Assembly (NCBI GenBank): GCA_031835245.1
Contig: JAVKOQ010000488.1
Span: 1-33,187 of the forward strand
DNA length: 33,187 nucleotides
Direction of reading: 5' to 3'
From: Balamuthia mandrillaris
Taxonomy: Eukaryota; Discosea; Longamoebia; Balamuthiidae
Shown piece after piece: positions 9,074 to 19,705 of this stretch. The translations under genes were made by a program, and so were the position numbers. Under the pieces are notes generated by a model that was not told the origin of the DNA, did not search any database, and saw only the letters and a program-made list of their open reading frames with translations. Positions within the stretch are counted from its first letter, which is position 1; each line of letters starts with the position of its first letter.

Positions 9074-12071
9074 TCACTCTCTCTTCCTTCTTGCTAACAA
9101 AATAAATAAATAAATAAATATATATATATATATAACAGGAAAAACTAGAAGAATGGCTAGCAAATTTGGCATTGAATTTATTGAAAGATCATCGCAGCAA
9201 CAGAAAGGTCGATTGGTCTAATCCTGAACTCTACTTGAAGAAAGCGATGGACCGCTGTTTTGACATTGGCAAAAAAATTGAATATTTCCTTTCTACTGGT
9301 AACTTAAGGAGTACCACAGGCTTGGGTCTCATGCAGGTCTTTTTTCCTTATCTCCTCGCTTCTTGTGCTTCTGATCCTTGTTCTTCTTATTCTGCTTTTT
9401 CTTCTGCTTCATCATCTCCTTCATCGTGTTCTCCTGTCCTCCTTTGCTCTCTTCTCACTGTATATTTAATACATAAACAGACAACAGGATTCGTAGTATT
9501 AGCCGAAAAATTGAACTGGCTGCGGTACATTGCTCTCTTCCGTTGCGTACATCGTGGCGCCTTCTTCGCCGAAATGAAGACCACTAGCGTTCGTAAGCTA
9601 ATGCCTGAGGCATGGGGATTCTTTTGTCCTGTCCATACTCCCGACGGAGCGCCCTGCGGCCTGCTCAACCATCTAACCCACACCTGCAAAGTAGTAACGA
9701 AGCAGGATAGAGCCGCTGCTTTGCCGCGTTTGCTGACCTCTTTGGGAATGTCTCCCATTCGTTCTTCTATCGTCTATCCAAAGGATTATATCGATGTGTT
9801 CTTGGATGGAGAGTTGTTGGGCTTTGTGGCGCCACAGTTGATAACTAGTTTGGTGGACAAGCTGCGTTACTTGAAAGTAAAACAGAATCCGGATCCTTAT
9901 GTACATATTCCTTTGCTTCTTTCTGTTTGGTTGCGTGCTTCATTTTCTTTCCATATTTACTTTTTTCTCCGTGTGAAAAAGGTACCACCAATGCTTGAAA
10001 TAGGCTTAGTTCTACCTTCGATGGCGCCACGAACCTTCCCAGGCCTTTTCCTATGGACGACTGCCTCTCGCATGATGCGTCCAGTCAAGTACTTGGCCAC
10101 AGGAGACATCGAGTACATCGGCTCTTTCGAGCAGGTCTTCATGAACATTGCCTGCATGGACAAAGACAGAGAAGCAGAAGCGCTCAGAGGCAAAGGAGAA
10201 GGAATGGTCTTCACGCATCAAGAAATACGTCCCATCGCTTATCTATCTCTCGTTGGTTCCATCACTCCCTTCTCTGACATGAATCAGAGTCCCAGAAACA
10301 TGTATCAGTGCCAGGTTCCAATCTTCTCTCTCGATGATTTTTCTTTCTTCATTTCTCTTTCTTCTTCATACAAAAGACTAACAGTGGATTAAAAGATGGG
10401 TAAACAATCTATGGCGACGCCATGCCATTCGTGGAGGCATCGTGTGGACAACAAAATGTATCGGCTGCAAACGCCCCAATCTCCCATTTGTCGCACAGAC
10501 ACCTACAGGGAATATGAGGTCGATAACTATCCCATTGGTGCCAATGCCGTCGTTGCCGTAATTTCTTACACAGGTTCATGATCATTTCTCTCTGTCTCTT
10601 TCTCCCATGCTCTCTCTTTCTACCCCGTTTTCCTCTCTCATCTCTTACTCTATTAACGAATATTACGACATAATAGGATACGATATGGAAGACGCTATGA
10701 TCATCAACAAGAGCGCTTTTGAGCGGGGCTTTGAACATGCATCCGTCTACAAGACAGAGATCGTCGACCTGGCTGAGAGGGATCGGGCCTGCAAGAAATT
10801 CGTCGGCAACCCGCTGCAACAAAAGAAAAACGCAAACGGCGAAGTTATTACGGAGCGGTTTTGTCCTGCCTTGGACGATGATGGCCTTCCGTACGTTACT
10901 TCTGTTCATTATTTTTTTCTTTTCTAACAGCATTTAATAAAAATATTATAGACACGTTGGCCAAAGATTGCACAAAGACGACCCCTACTACTGCATAGTG
11001 GATTCCACCACCGGCGAGGCCTTTGTCAAGAAATTCAAAGACAAGGAAGAGGCCTACGTGGACGAGGTCCGCGTCATCGGCACCAGCGCTGAGGGCATCC
11101 AACATTTCAGCATCAAGTGCCGCTACAACCGTAACCCCATCATTGGAGACAAGTTCGCCTCGCGCCACGGCCAAAAGGGAGTCATGAGTCAGCTCTGGCC
11201 CATGGTGGACATGCCCTTCTCCGAGAGTGGACTCACCCCGGACGTCATCATCAACCCCCACGCCTTCCCTTCGCGTATGACCATTGGAATGTTGGTGGAG
11301 AGCATGGCCTCCAAATCCGGAAGCTTGCACGGCATTTTCCAGAACGCAACCCCGTTCAGATTCAACGAGAAGGACACCGCGTTGCATTATTTTGGAGAGC
11401 AGCTGTTGAAAGCAGGTTTCAATTACTATGGCAATGAACCCATGTACAGCGGCATCTTTGGAACGGAGCTGAGGGCAGATATTTATCTTGGCGTACCGTG
11501 TTCTCTTCTTTGTTTTCTTTGATCTTTGTTCCTCATGCTTTGTGCTTTAGGTGGTATACTATCAAAGACTGCGTCACATGGTGAGCGACAAATACCAGGT
11601 GAGAGCAACGGGGCCGGTCAACAACTTGACCCACCAGCCCATCAAAGGAAGGAAAGTGGGAGGAGGCATTCGTTTCGGTGAGATGGAGCGCGACTCGCTG
11701 TTGGCGCACGGCACCTCTTTCCTCCTCAACGATCGCTTGATGAAATGCTCCGATTTTTCTATTGTGCGTTCTTTCTCCTCTTTATCTCTTTCCTGCCTTT
11801 TCCTCTTTGCTTCTCTCTCTCTCTCTCTGTCTCTCTGTCTAATGAGATGCATGTTCTCAAAAAAATACAGGGACGCGTGTGTACGCTCTGCGGCAGCATC
11901 CTCTCCCCAAGCACCCGCATCAAGCCCGGGTCTCACAACATCAAGCAGGCCTACTGCACGTTCTGCGACAGCAAGAAGGGCATCGAGGTGGTGGCCATCC
12001 CTTACGTCTTCCGTTACTTGGTGGTGGAGCTGGCCGCCATGAACATTCGCGTCACTTTGAAGGTCAACTAA
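7190..12071 (+). CDS. POLR1B: RNA polymerase I second-largest subunit (RPA2/POLR1B), 14 exons
   Basis: Exons 7190-7474, 7751-8008, 8231-8425, 8478-8631, 8689-8821, 8897-9014, 9139-9336, 9481-9900, 9982-10314, 10396-10573, 10677-10890, 10952-11492, 11551-11763 and 11871-12071 join in phase to 1146 residues (human 1135). It forms half of the Pol I active centre and transcribes rRNA in the nucleolus. Diagnostic Pol I strings are visible: [72 protein letters not shown] and [11 protein letters not shown]. The C-terminal zinc ribbon has C1084, C1087, C1109 and C1112. MPRRNY and the residues around it separate it from Pol II and Pol III subunits. Introns 1, 2, 6 and 13 hold long CT repeats just after the donor. 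Nothing essential looks missing. Confidence 0.98.
7531..7676. repeat. (CT)n plus 7-bp minisatellite in POLR1B intron 1
   Basis: A CT tract (about 7531-7571) is followed by about 14 copies of a 7-mer, GCTCTTT alternating with GCTCTTC. All of it is pyrimidine-rich on the sense strand. A donor GTACCG at 7475 and acceptor ending at 7750 bound the intron. Confidence 0.9.
8031..8068. repeat. (CT)n microsatellite in POLR1B intron 2
   Basis: A CT run starting about 22 bp after the donor GTATGT, with CT on the sense strand. Confidence 0.9.
9031..9135. repeat. (CT)n, (AAAT)n and (TA)n repeats filling POLR1B intron 6
   Basis: CT dinucleotides (9031-9068) are followed by AAAT/AATA tetramers and a TA run that reaches the acceptor at 9138. 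Nearly the whole intron is simple sequence. Confidence 0.88.
11812..11840. repeat. (CT)n microsatellite in POLR1B intron 13
   Basis: A short CT tract on the sense strand, midway between the donor at 11764 and the acceptor at 11870. Confidence 0.85.
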
Positions 12072-12089
12072 TAATAATAACAAATAATT

Positions 12090-12116
12090 TTTTGAAAAAA
12101 TTTATTTTTTTCAAAA
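12090..12116. terminator. A/T hairpin just after the POLR1B stop
   Basis: TTTTGAAAAAA (12090-12100) and TTTTTTCAAAA (12106-12116) form a perfect 11-bp stem with a 5-nt loop, 19 bp after the stop codon. A role in 3' end formation is only a guess; it may be chance in A/T-rich sequence. Confidence 0.35.
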
Positions 12117-12423
12117 CAATCATCCGAATAGTTGCAACATTTTTTTCCGCTTTGGCAAACTATTGAAATATTTTGATATTATTGTTGCAAAAATCGTCGT
12201 GATGTCGACAAGAATTTAGCCACACAAAAACCACAAAGAAAGAAAGAAAGAAGAGACGGAAGGAAGAAAAAAAAAAAGAAGGGTAGAAAAAAAAAGTGTT
12301 CTTTTGTTTTGTTTTGAAAGCGGCAAACAGGGGTCTCAGTACAAAAAGGAGTTGAAAGAGATGTCTATCATCCAGGATAAATGAGTAGGAAAACGGCGTG
12401 GCACAAACGCAGGCCATGAGGTT
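12117..12423. other. Convergent 3' spacer, POLR1B / DUF4397-like gene
   Basis: Both neighbours end here. The stretch holds A-rich and GAAA-rich simple sequence (12236-12300). I see no gene in it. Confidence 0.5.
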
Positions 12424-13326
12424 TCAGAAGGAGAAGAAGAAGGAGGAAAGAGAGGAAGCACTGCTGGTAAGGTCATCTTCCTCCGAGGACTGGCTGCCCA
12501 AGCTCACAGAACCAGCACTGCTGCTCTCGCTCACATCATCCCCATCTCCGGTGGGAGGAGGGTTGACAGGACCACTGGAGGAGGAGGAGGACTCGGAGGA
12601 AGCTGTTCCATCGGAAGAAACCAAGATGGCAGGGTCGGCGTCAAGGAAGAGCTCCGTGGCATTGGCACCAAGAGCGAAGACGGTGCCAGCACCAGAGTTC
12701 CTCAAGGCTGCCACACTCCTCGTGGCCGTGAGGAGCTCCTCCAAAGCCAGGTCGGAGAAGCGGAAGGTCAAGGCATCGGCGGAAGGGATGGTCATGTAGT
12801 TGGTCCTTTGCTGGAAGTTGGCGATGGCGGAGAGCACTGTCTCGTTGCCATTCAAGACATCCAGCTGGACCTGCTCCAAGCGGACCACAGGGGCGTAATG
12901 CCAGAAGGCCATGTTGATGGTGCCCTCCTCCGTTTGGGGAATGGCCACAGGCTCATGGGAGAGCAAGAAGACATTGGTGTTGGCTGGCTCGCGGAGCTCT
13001 CCTCCGAAGACGATGTAGTTGATGACATTCTCTCCCTCCGCCAAGGCAAAGTTCTCGGAGCGGAAGCTGTCTCCTTGCATGCCGCTGGCAAAGAGCTGGA
13101 CATTCTGGAGGCCACAAGGGACGTTGGGTTGGGAGGTTTGGGAGCGGAGGAAAGCCAGGTTGGCAGCCACCAGTTGCTCTCCCACTCGCACATCGATGGG
13201 GGAGCCGCCTTGGAGGAGATGCACCACCTTGACTCGGCAGTTGTTGGCCGGTGGTTGTTCTTGGGCGAGGGCGAGGTTGAGGGTGGCGAGAAGAGCGAGA
13301 AGCACAAGCATGGAAAAGCACTTCAT
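12424..13326 (-). CDS. Secreted DUF4397-like protein with Ser/Glu-rich tail
   Basis: A single intronless exon encodes 300 residues from the ATG at 13326. A signal peptide is clear (MKCFSMLVLLALLATLNLALA, cut near residue 21). Residues about 28-230 start with CRVKVVHLLQGGSPIDVRVG, close to the opening of DUF4397 (VRVVHxSPxAPxVDVYV), and run as alternating beta-type sequence, so a secreted or surface beta-sandwich is likely. The last 70 residues are Ser-, Gly- and Glu-rich with a proline hinge and end in SSFFFSF. The start is chosen by the signal peptide and by a TATA box 98 bp upstream; the frame stays open farther upstream but without signal-peptide logic. It has a broken copy at 15113-20153 and a probable third member starting at 33148. 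Function is unknown. Confidence 0.82.
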   Translation of the reverse strand: MKCFSMLVLLALLATLNLALAQEQPPANNCRVKVVHLLQGGSPIDVRVGEQLVAANLAFLRSQTSQPNVPCGLQNVQLFASGMQGDSFRSENFALAEGENVINYIVFGGELREPANTNVFLLSHEPVAIPQTEEGTINMAFWHYAPVVRLEQVQLDVLNGNETVLSAIANFQQRTNYMTIPSADALTFRFSDLALEELLTATRSVAALRNSGAGTVFALGANATELFLDADPAILVSSDGTASSESSSSSSGPVNPPPTGDGDDVSESSSAGSVSLGSQSSEEDDLTSSASSLSSFFFSF

Positions 13327-13423
13327 GGTGGTTTGTTGCGTTGTTTGTTTGTCTTGTTTTGTTTGGTGTGTTGGCTGTTTGTTTGTCTTGTTTTGTTTGA
13401 CGAGGGAAAGAGGAATGGATGGA

Positions 13424-13431
13424 TATTTATA
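13424..13431 (-). promoter_or_regulatory. TATA box of DUF4397-like gene
   Basis: TATAAATA on the minus strand lies 98 bp before the ATG at 13326. The leader between them is rich in CAAA and CAAACAAA units, like the leader of the paralogue at 33148. Confidence 0.7.
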
Positions 13432-13874
13432 GCGGAGGATCAAAGCGATCAAGTGATGGTGCGGGGAAGGGCATATGACTGGTTTGGGAATCACTTTCTG
13501 GAGGGTTTCCGTGGAGTTGAGAGCAGAATGGCTGGGGAAGATTCGGGTGGAATTCCTCCGTCCTAATTGTGGAATGAAGCACGTGCCCCCATCTTGCATT
13601 TCCTTTTTTGTTGCCGTTTTCTTTGCCTTTCCCTTGAGATTGGTTTTAATCGGTATTTCTTTCAAATGATAAGACAAGAAAGAAAAAGAACAGTGGCTGC
13701 GGAAAACCAAGCCAAGGTTTTATGTGTTTGTTGCACTCCTTGCACACACGAAACGGTTTAGATAGGGAGACATATGCGATTTTTGCACGCTCACTTCTAC
13801 TCCCACAAACACGACACGTTTAACTGAAGCAATGTTGTTTCAGAAAGTTGTTCTTCATATGTATGTTTGGAGTT
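13432..13874. other. Upstream region of the DUF4397-like gene
   Basis: This is the 5' flank of the minus-strand gene and also the 3' flank of the Cys-rich gene. It contains the palindrome GCACGTGC (13579-13586, an E-box/G-box core). No gene is evident. Confidence 0.45.
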
Positions 13875-14753
13875 TTAGGTTGAAGGAACGAGCTCTGCAC
13901 CAAGTGTATTTGGACCGCCGCTTGGGGTCTCGAGGGGGGTGTAAGCGCAAAATGGTTTACAGAAGAAAGTTGAGACGAAGAGAAGGAGCAGAACTTCCAT
14001 CGCTCTGGCTCTCGGATCCCCCATCTTGACTGGATTGCCCATCTTCCTCCTCCCCGCTTTCTTCTCTTGCTTCTCCATCGCACGTCTCACCCCATTTGGC
14101 GTACAGGCTTGGGCCTCCAAGGGCTCAGCAAATAGGACATTGCACTGCAATTGCTCAGGAGTTGCAGGTCTGTTGCAGAAACAGACCTCATCTGGTTTGA
14201 GAGAGGACCAGAGAAAAGTTATAAATAAAAAAAAAGAAGGGGAAGAAAACGAAACGGAGAAAAGGAAAGTCAACAACAAGGCAAGACAAGGTCTGGTACC
14301 TTCGGCAGGTTCAGGGACAGGGTCACATTCTTCGCTGTTCTCCACCGGCACAGCATTGCCCTCGCAGTCTTCGTTCCAAGTGTACGTTGCTGCAGGGTAA
14401 ACCCCCAAAGCATAGCACTGATCAGGCACCACTCCAATGGCTTGAATGCCGGAACAGTCGCTGCTGTTGTAGGTGATTATCGTTTGAGAGAGACAGTCCA
14501 CCCAGGCGCTGCTCCCGTCCTGCACAATGCACTCTCCTCCGCTAAACGTAAAGTTGCGGCACATCATTGTGCCAGTGCAGTTGTTGCTTCTCATGTAAAA
14601 ATGACCAGAAAGAGTGCAGGTACATCCTGGTAAACATGAGAAGTTAAACAATAGAAGAAGAACGTGCTAGCCCATTTTTTTGTTTTCACCTTGAGCAATG
14701 ACAAACAAAGAGTAAAGCAGAAGGGCAAACGAGAGGACGGTGGTGTATTGCAT
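13875..14753 (-). CDS. Cys-rich secreted protein, at least 3 exons; 3' end uncertain
   Basis: Exons 14753-14690 and 14626-14300, then an exon from 14191 leftward, are in phase. Exon 1 encodes a signal peptide (MQYTTVLSFALLLYSLFVIAQ) ending exactly at the intron. The mature part has about 16 cysteines and several N-x-S/T sites (CTCTLSGHFYMRSNNCTGTMMC, CIVQDGSSAWVDC, VPDQCYALGV). I do not recognise the family. Read straight on, the last exon stops at 13875 and contains a hydrophobic run VLLLLFVSTFF. Another frame of the same stretch encodes a Ser/Glu/Gly-rich tail (EEEDGQSSQDGGSESQSDGSS) stopping at 13957, much like the tail of the DUF4397-like neighbour, so a further small intron near 14060-14090 is possible. 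I could not find a convincing in-phase donor/acceptor pair, so the 3' end is unresolved. Confidence 0.7.
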
Positions 14754-15112
14754 GCCGAGGAAAGACGCTTCCGCTGGGAAGTTTCAACAGCAAGTCATCA
14801 CCGAATAACCGTTCTCAACTAACTCCCTTCAAGCGCACCCAGCCTTCCTAGCTTCCTATGCCAAGTGCTTGCCATTTTCGTTTTCTGTTTGTCATTGTCC
14901 TTATCCGTTTAGGGGGACGAACCACTCTCCATCGATTCGGCGTTAGTCTATATTCAATTGGCACAGGAAAGGTCAGAACGGTTCTTTTTCTTTATCACTT
15001 TGTTTCTCTTCAAAAAAAAAAAAAGAGAGACTCATTACCCAAGGTTAAAAAATAGGAGATAGTTATCATCCCCTTGAAGAGGTTGAAGAAGAAAAACAGC
15101 AGTGCAAACGCG
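14754..15112. other. Upstream region of the Cys-rich gene
   Basis: This is the 5' flank of the minus-strand Cys-rich gene and the 3' flank of the broken DUF4397-like copy. It is ordinary mixed sequence with a poly-A run at 15013-15025. No gene or clear motif is seen. Confidence 0.4.
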
Positions 15113-15380
15113 AGAAAAGAGGTTTCAGAAGGAGAAGAAGAAGGAGGAAAGAGAGGAAGCACTGCTGGCCAGATCGGACTCCTCTGAAGACTGGCTGCCC
15201 AAGCTCACGGAACCAGCACTGCTGCTCTCGCTCACATCCTCCCCATCTCCGGTGGGAGGAGGGATGACGGGACCACTGGAGGAGGACTCGGAGCCCTCTG
15301 AGGAAGCTGTTCCATCGGAAGAAACCAGGATGGCAGGGTCGGCGTCAAGGAAGAGCTCCGTGGCGTTGGCACCAAGAAGA
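15113..15380 (-). pseudogene. Truncated second DUF4397-like copy, C-terminal part
   Basis: This stretch aligns closely with 12419-12672: the same Ser/Glu-rich tail with small in-frame length changes (for example in the GGA-repeat codons). It ends at the left LTR of the copia element. The other half of the copy is at 19831-20153. The in-frame indels suggest the copy was once a coding gene. Confidence 0.85.
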
Positions 15381-15570
15381 TGTTAATTGAGTGACCCCTC
15401 ATCTCATTACCCCACATAAGGAAGGAACGAACACGAACACGATAACACGAAACCACCATAAGGACCACGATACCAATCCTTTTTATACCAACACTATCTT
15501 TATGTTTATCTCTACAGTTACAGACTACAATACATACTCTTTTCCCATATACCTATTTACTCTGCTAACA
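15381..15570 (+). repeat. Left LTR of copia element
   Basis: 190 bp, starting TGTTAATTGA and ending TCTGCTAACA. It is identical to the right LTR except at one position. Confidence 0.97.
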
Positions 15571-15586
15571 GGTTATGGGCCCACAG
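15571..15586 (+). other. Primer-binding site of copia element
   Basis: GGTTATGGGCCC directly follows the left LTR. In Drosophila copia the same sequence pairs with the anticodon arm of a fragment of initiator tRNA-Met. The match is seen in sequence; the mechanism is from family knowledge. Confidence 0.8.
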
Positions 15587-15634
15587 TCAAACTAAAACCG
15601 CTACACTCACAATCTCCTTCAAACACACTGCACG

Positions 15635-18600
15635 ATGGGCAAGTTGAAAATCAACCCGTTCGACGGACATGGATTCCAGGATTGGAAATGCCAGATGAGA
15701 ACGCTCTTGAAGAGCAAGGGCGTATGGGGCTACGTCGACGGAACGATAACCATAGGAGCCAGCAGCAGCAAAAAGCAGGAAGACATCGAGTTTAATCCGG
15801 CGAACGACGCCATAGCCAGCGGTTTGATCTGTAGCTGTCTCACCCTACCACTCTTGAGACGGGTGACGAACCTTGAAAGCGCGAAAGAACAGTGGGATAG
15901 GCTTTGCGAGAAATACGACAAGGCCGACGCCACTAGAAGGACCGAGCTCCGCACCAAACTTGCTACGAAAATGAGGGACAATCAGGACCTCGACAAACAC
16001 CTCGATAAGTTCGACAGCTTGATCGGCGAGGCGGACCTAATCTTCAGCAACGCTTCGATACCTGAGGACGAAAAGATCCACTACCTCCTAAACAGCTTAC
16101 CAGAAAGCCTGGAGCACGTCTCTTCTTCGCTAACGCTATCCTTGAAGGACAGCAGCACCTACGAGGAGATATTGGACAAACTTAGACTCGAAGCTGCCCG
16201 AAAGAAAAGCAAGTTCGACGGCAAAGGCGAATCAATCATGTACGGACGCCATAGACAACGTGGAAACAGAAAGGACCACGGTCGCCGAGAGAAGAAAGAT
16301 AAAGATATCGAGTGCTACAAGTGCCATGGATTTGGACACATAGCGAAGAACTGCCGCAGTCAGAACGGTAGTAAGAAAAAGAAAGGAGAGCGAATGATGA
16401 ACGTGTCGCTCAAAGGAGGATCACCAACCGGAGACATAATCTTGGACTCCGGAGCATCCTGCCACATGACGGGTAACAAAGGCCTGCTAACGGACTGTAA
16501 GCCAACAAAACCAACCAAGGTCTACTTTGCAAACGGCGAAAAGATAACCGCCACGGAAGCTGGTAACCTACGTTATATAACAGAGACAAAGTACGGACAC
16601 GAAACGTGTGTTTTCCAAGATGTACTCTACGTCGACGGATTCGACAAAACGCTAATATCCACGACGACCCTGGACCGAAGAGGAATAACCATTTCCTCAT
16701 CCGGCGGAGTCACCAGACTCAAACAGGACGGAATGGTCATCGGTATCGGAATATTGGAGGAAGACGGACTATACCACCTCCAAGGCAAACCAGAGCCGCG
16801 AAAAGAGCACGCTAATACCGCAGTGGACGAATGGCACAAACGTTTGGGCCACATCAGCATTGAAAAGCTGAAGGAACTACCGAAGATCACGAACGGAATT
16901 GATATACCCAGCGGCGCAACCCTCGCACCGTGTACTGCCTGCCTCAAGGGCAAGCAATCCCGAAACCCCGTTAGTACAGAACCAGCCACTCGAGCCACAG
17001 AGAAGCTCGAATTAGTGCACACGGACATATGCGGACCAATGCAGACCTCCATCGGAGGGTCCAGATACTTCATTACCTTCACGGACGACCTGACCAGACG
17101 AACCTGGGTCTACGGACTGGCCACGAAGGACGGTGCACTGGAACGATTCCAAGAATTCGAAGCTTTGGCCACCAACCAAAGCGGCAAAAGGATCAAGGCA
17201 CTACGAAGCGACAACGGCGGCGAATACATTAGCAAAAACTTCAGAAACCACCTACACAAGAACGGTATACAAACCCAAACGTCTGCACCCCATACACCGG
17301 AGCAGAACGGAGTCGCTGAAAAAAAGAACAGGACGCTTATGGAGAAAGCACGATGTATGCTTCAACACGCTGACCTGGACGAGAAATATTGGGGGCCAGC
17401 CATCAACATGGCGAACTACATCACGAACCGCACCGGCACCAGCGCAGTCAACGGAATGACGCCAGAAGAAGCTTGGACTGGAAAGAAACCGTCTCTCCGA
17501 CACATCCAAATCTTTGGAAGCAGAGCGTGGACGCTCATACCCAGTAACGACCGAAAGAAACTAGATGCCAAAGCGAAGGAGCTCATCTACCTTGGACCCA
17601 GCGAAACGTCTAAGGCACATACCCTCTACAACCCAAAGACAAAGAGAATTACTCTTTCACGCAACATAAAGTTCATCCAACCTGAACGGAGCACAATGGA
17701 CGACGAGAAAGAAAAACTCACCTCCATCAAAAACAAGCCTGAGCAACCGAAGAGGATGCAAACTTCAGACCTAAGCGACAAAGAGGACTCTGACTCAAGC
17801 GAAGATGAAGAGGAGGAAGGCGAAGACAGCGAAACTAAGGCTGATGAGAACGCAGGCGAAACCAAAGGCAAGCAACCTATCAACAGCAGCGACGGAAACG
17901 GCAAAGCCATCATCGATAAGAAGACAACCAACCCTGCATTTTCATTCCTCAAAAAGCCACGAGCAGACGGGAAACGAGCTATCACGATAACCTCGCGACT
18001 CATCGAAGAGGATCCCAAGAAGAAGAGTGCCAACCTGGTCACCTACGCGCTGATCACAGCAATCATCGGGGAACCAAAAACCTACGAAGAAGCAATCAAC
18101 GGACCAGATCGAGAGAAGTGGCTTAAGGCGATGTCAGAAGAGTTCGAAGCTCTGATGAAGAACAAAACTTGGCGACTCGTTAAACGACCCGGAAGAGAGA
18201 GAACCATCGTCAAGAACAAATGGACATTCAGAATTAAGCGGAATGCCCACGGCGAGATCGAACGATACAAGGCCCGACTCGTTGCCAAAGGCTTCACTCA
18301 AGTGAAAGGAGTCGACTACTTCGAAGTCTATGCACCAGTCGTTCGAATGACATCGATTAGAATCATCATAGCCTTTGCGACATTCTACGACCTAGAACTC
18401 CACCAGTTGGATATTGTCACAGCATTCCTCAACGCTACCATGAAAGAAGTCATCTACATGGAGCAACCTGTAGGATTCGTCGACCCCGAGCATCCCGACG
18501 ACGTCTGCCTCTTAGAAAAGGGACTATACGGCACGAAGCAAGGAGCAAGAGAGTGGAACGGAGAATTTGATAGCACTCTCGTTGACCTTGGCTTCGAAAA

Positions 18601-19705
18601 AGCATCAGCCGACTGCTGCATCTACTTCAAATGGGAGAACAACAACATCATCATCATCGGACTGTACGTTGACGACCTACTGATCGCGGGAACAACCGAG
18701 AACATCAACAAGTTCAAGAACGACTTGAAGTCACACTACGACGTGAAGGACTTGGGACCAGCCCAATTCATCCTCGGAATCCAGATCAAACGCGACCGAC
18801 AGAACCGACGCACAACACTACTCCAACCTACCTACATCAGCAATATGCTCGAGAAGTACAACATGCACAAAAGCAGGCCAATCGACACCCCAACGCAAGT
18901 GGGAGTAAAGCTAACGAAGTATAGCAATTCGAGGAAGCTCGACCCCAAGGTTCCTTACCGAAACGCAATCGGAAGCTTAATGTACGCAGCCACCGGAACC
19001 AGACCCGACATAGCATTTGCCGTTAACGAGCTCGCTAGATTCACAGCTGACCCCAAAGTGGAACACTGGAAAGCCCTAAAAAGAATCTTTCGCTACCTCA
19101 ACGGAACAAGAAACCACGGTATCACCTTCGACACCAACGACGCTAACGCTTCGAAACTTATTGGATACGCCGACGCCGACTACGCCAACAACATCGACTC
19201 AAGAAGATCGACCACGGGATATGTCTTCAAATTCTGCGGAGGACCAATATCATGGCAATCGAGAAAACAGAAGACCGTCGCGCTATCTACAACCGAAGCC
19301 GAATATATGAGTATCACCGAAGCAACCAAAGAAGCTATCTGGTTAAGAAGACTGCTAGACGATATCGGAGAAACCCAAGAGGGACCTACCATCATCTACG
19401 AGGACAACATTGGATGTATCGAACTGTCCAAGAACCCAGGAAACCACTCCAGAACAAAGCACATCGACATTCGACACCACAAGATCAGGGAAGAAACCAA
19501 GAAGGGTACCATCAAGCTGGAGTACATGGCCAGCGACGAGATGCCCGCCGATGTTCTGACCAAACCCCTACCGCGAGACAAACACGTCAAACTAATCACG
19601 GACATCGGAATGAGACAAGAGAATCGGGATCAAGTGGGAGTGTTAATTGAGAGACCCCTCATCTCATTACCCCACATAAGGAAGGAACGAACACGAACAC
19701 GATAA
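15635..19705 (+). CDS. Copia gag-pol polyprotein, single frame
   Basis: 1356 residues in copia order: Gag with an N-terminal region like UBN2/DUF4219, a CCHC knuckle near residues 227-240, retroviral-type aspartic protease (LDSGAS near 271), GAG-pre-integrase zinc region (WHKRLGHIS), integrase core (HTDICG near 464, DNGGEY near 526), reverse transcriptase with YVDD near 1011-1014, and RNase H (YADADYANN near 1180). Protease-integrase-RT-RNase H order defines Ty1/copia rather than Ty3. The frame runs into the right LTR. Many copia elements make Gag and Pol from one frame, with Gag raised by splicing (known for Drosophila copia). Codon choice is A-rich and unlike the neighbouring host genes. 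Confidence 0.97.
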   Translation: MGKLKINPFDGHGFQDWKCQMRTLLKSKGVWGYVDGTITIGASSSKKQEDIEFNPANDAIASGLICSCLTLPLLRRVTNLESAKEQWDRLCEKYDKADATRRTELRTKLATKMRDNQDLDKHLDKFDSLIGEADLIFSNASIPEDEKIHYLLNSLPESLEHVSSSLTLSLKDSSTYEEILDKLRLEAARKKSKFDGKGESIMYGRHRQRGNRKDHGRREKKDKDIECYKCHGFGHIAKNCRSQNGSKKKKGERMMNVSLKGGSPTGDIILDSGASCHMTGNKGLLTDCKPTKPTKVYFANGEKITATEAGNLRYITETKYGHETCVFQDVLYVDGFDKTLISTTTLDRRGITISSSGGVTRLKQDGMVIGIGILEEDGLYHLQGKPEPRKEHANTAVDEWHKRLGHISIEKLKELPKITNGIDIPSGATLAPCTACLKGKQSRNPVSTEPATRATEKLELVHTDICGPMQTSIGGSRYFITFTDDLTRRTWVYGLATKDGALERFQEFEALATNQSGKRIKALRSDNGGEYISKNFRNHLHKNGIQTQTSAPHTPEQNGVAEKKNRTLMEKARCMLQHADLDEKYWGPAINMANYITNRTGTSAVNGMTPEEAWTGKKPSLRHIQIFGSRAWTLIPSNDRKKLDAKAKELIYLGPSETSKAHTLYNPKTKRITLSRNIKFIQPERSTMDDEKEKLTSIKNKPEQPKRMQTSDLSDKEDSDSSEDEEEEGEDSETKADENAGETKGKQPINSSDGNGKAIIDKKTTNPAFSFLKKPRADGKRAITITSRLIEEDPKKKSANLVTYALITAIIGEPKTYEEAINGPDREKWLKAMSEEFEALMKNKTWRLVKRPGRERTIVKNKWTFRIKRNAHGEIERYKARLVAKGFTQVKGVDYFEVYAPVVRMTSIRIIIAFATFYDLELHQLDIVTAFLNATMKEVIYMEQPVGFVDPEHPDDVCLLEKGLYGTKQGAREWNGEFDSTLVDLGFEKASADCCIYFKWENNNIIIIGLYVDDLLIAGTTENINKFKNDLKSHYDVKDLGPAQFILGIQIKRDRQNRRTTLLQPTYISNMLEKYNMHKSRPIDTPTQVGVKLTKYSNSRKLDPKVPYRNAIGSLMYAATGTRPDIAFAVNELARFTADPKVEHWKALKRIFRYLNGTRNHGITFDTNDANASKLIGYADADYANNIDSRRSTTGYVFKFCGGPISWQSRKQKTVALSTTEAEYMSITEATKEAIWLRRLLDDIGETQEGPTIIYEDNIGCIELSKNPGNHSRTKHIDIRHHKIREETKKGTIKLEYMASDEMPADVLTKPLPRDKHVKLITDIGMRQENRDQVGVLIERPLISLPHIRKERTRTR

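Noticed and set aside
12808-13566. 252-codon open frame antisense to the DUF4397-like gene
   Set aside because: It mirrors the coding strand's codon bias; no signal peptide, homology or promoter, and the sense frame has all of these.
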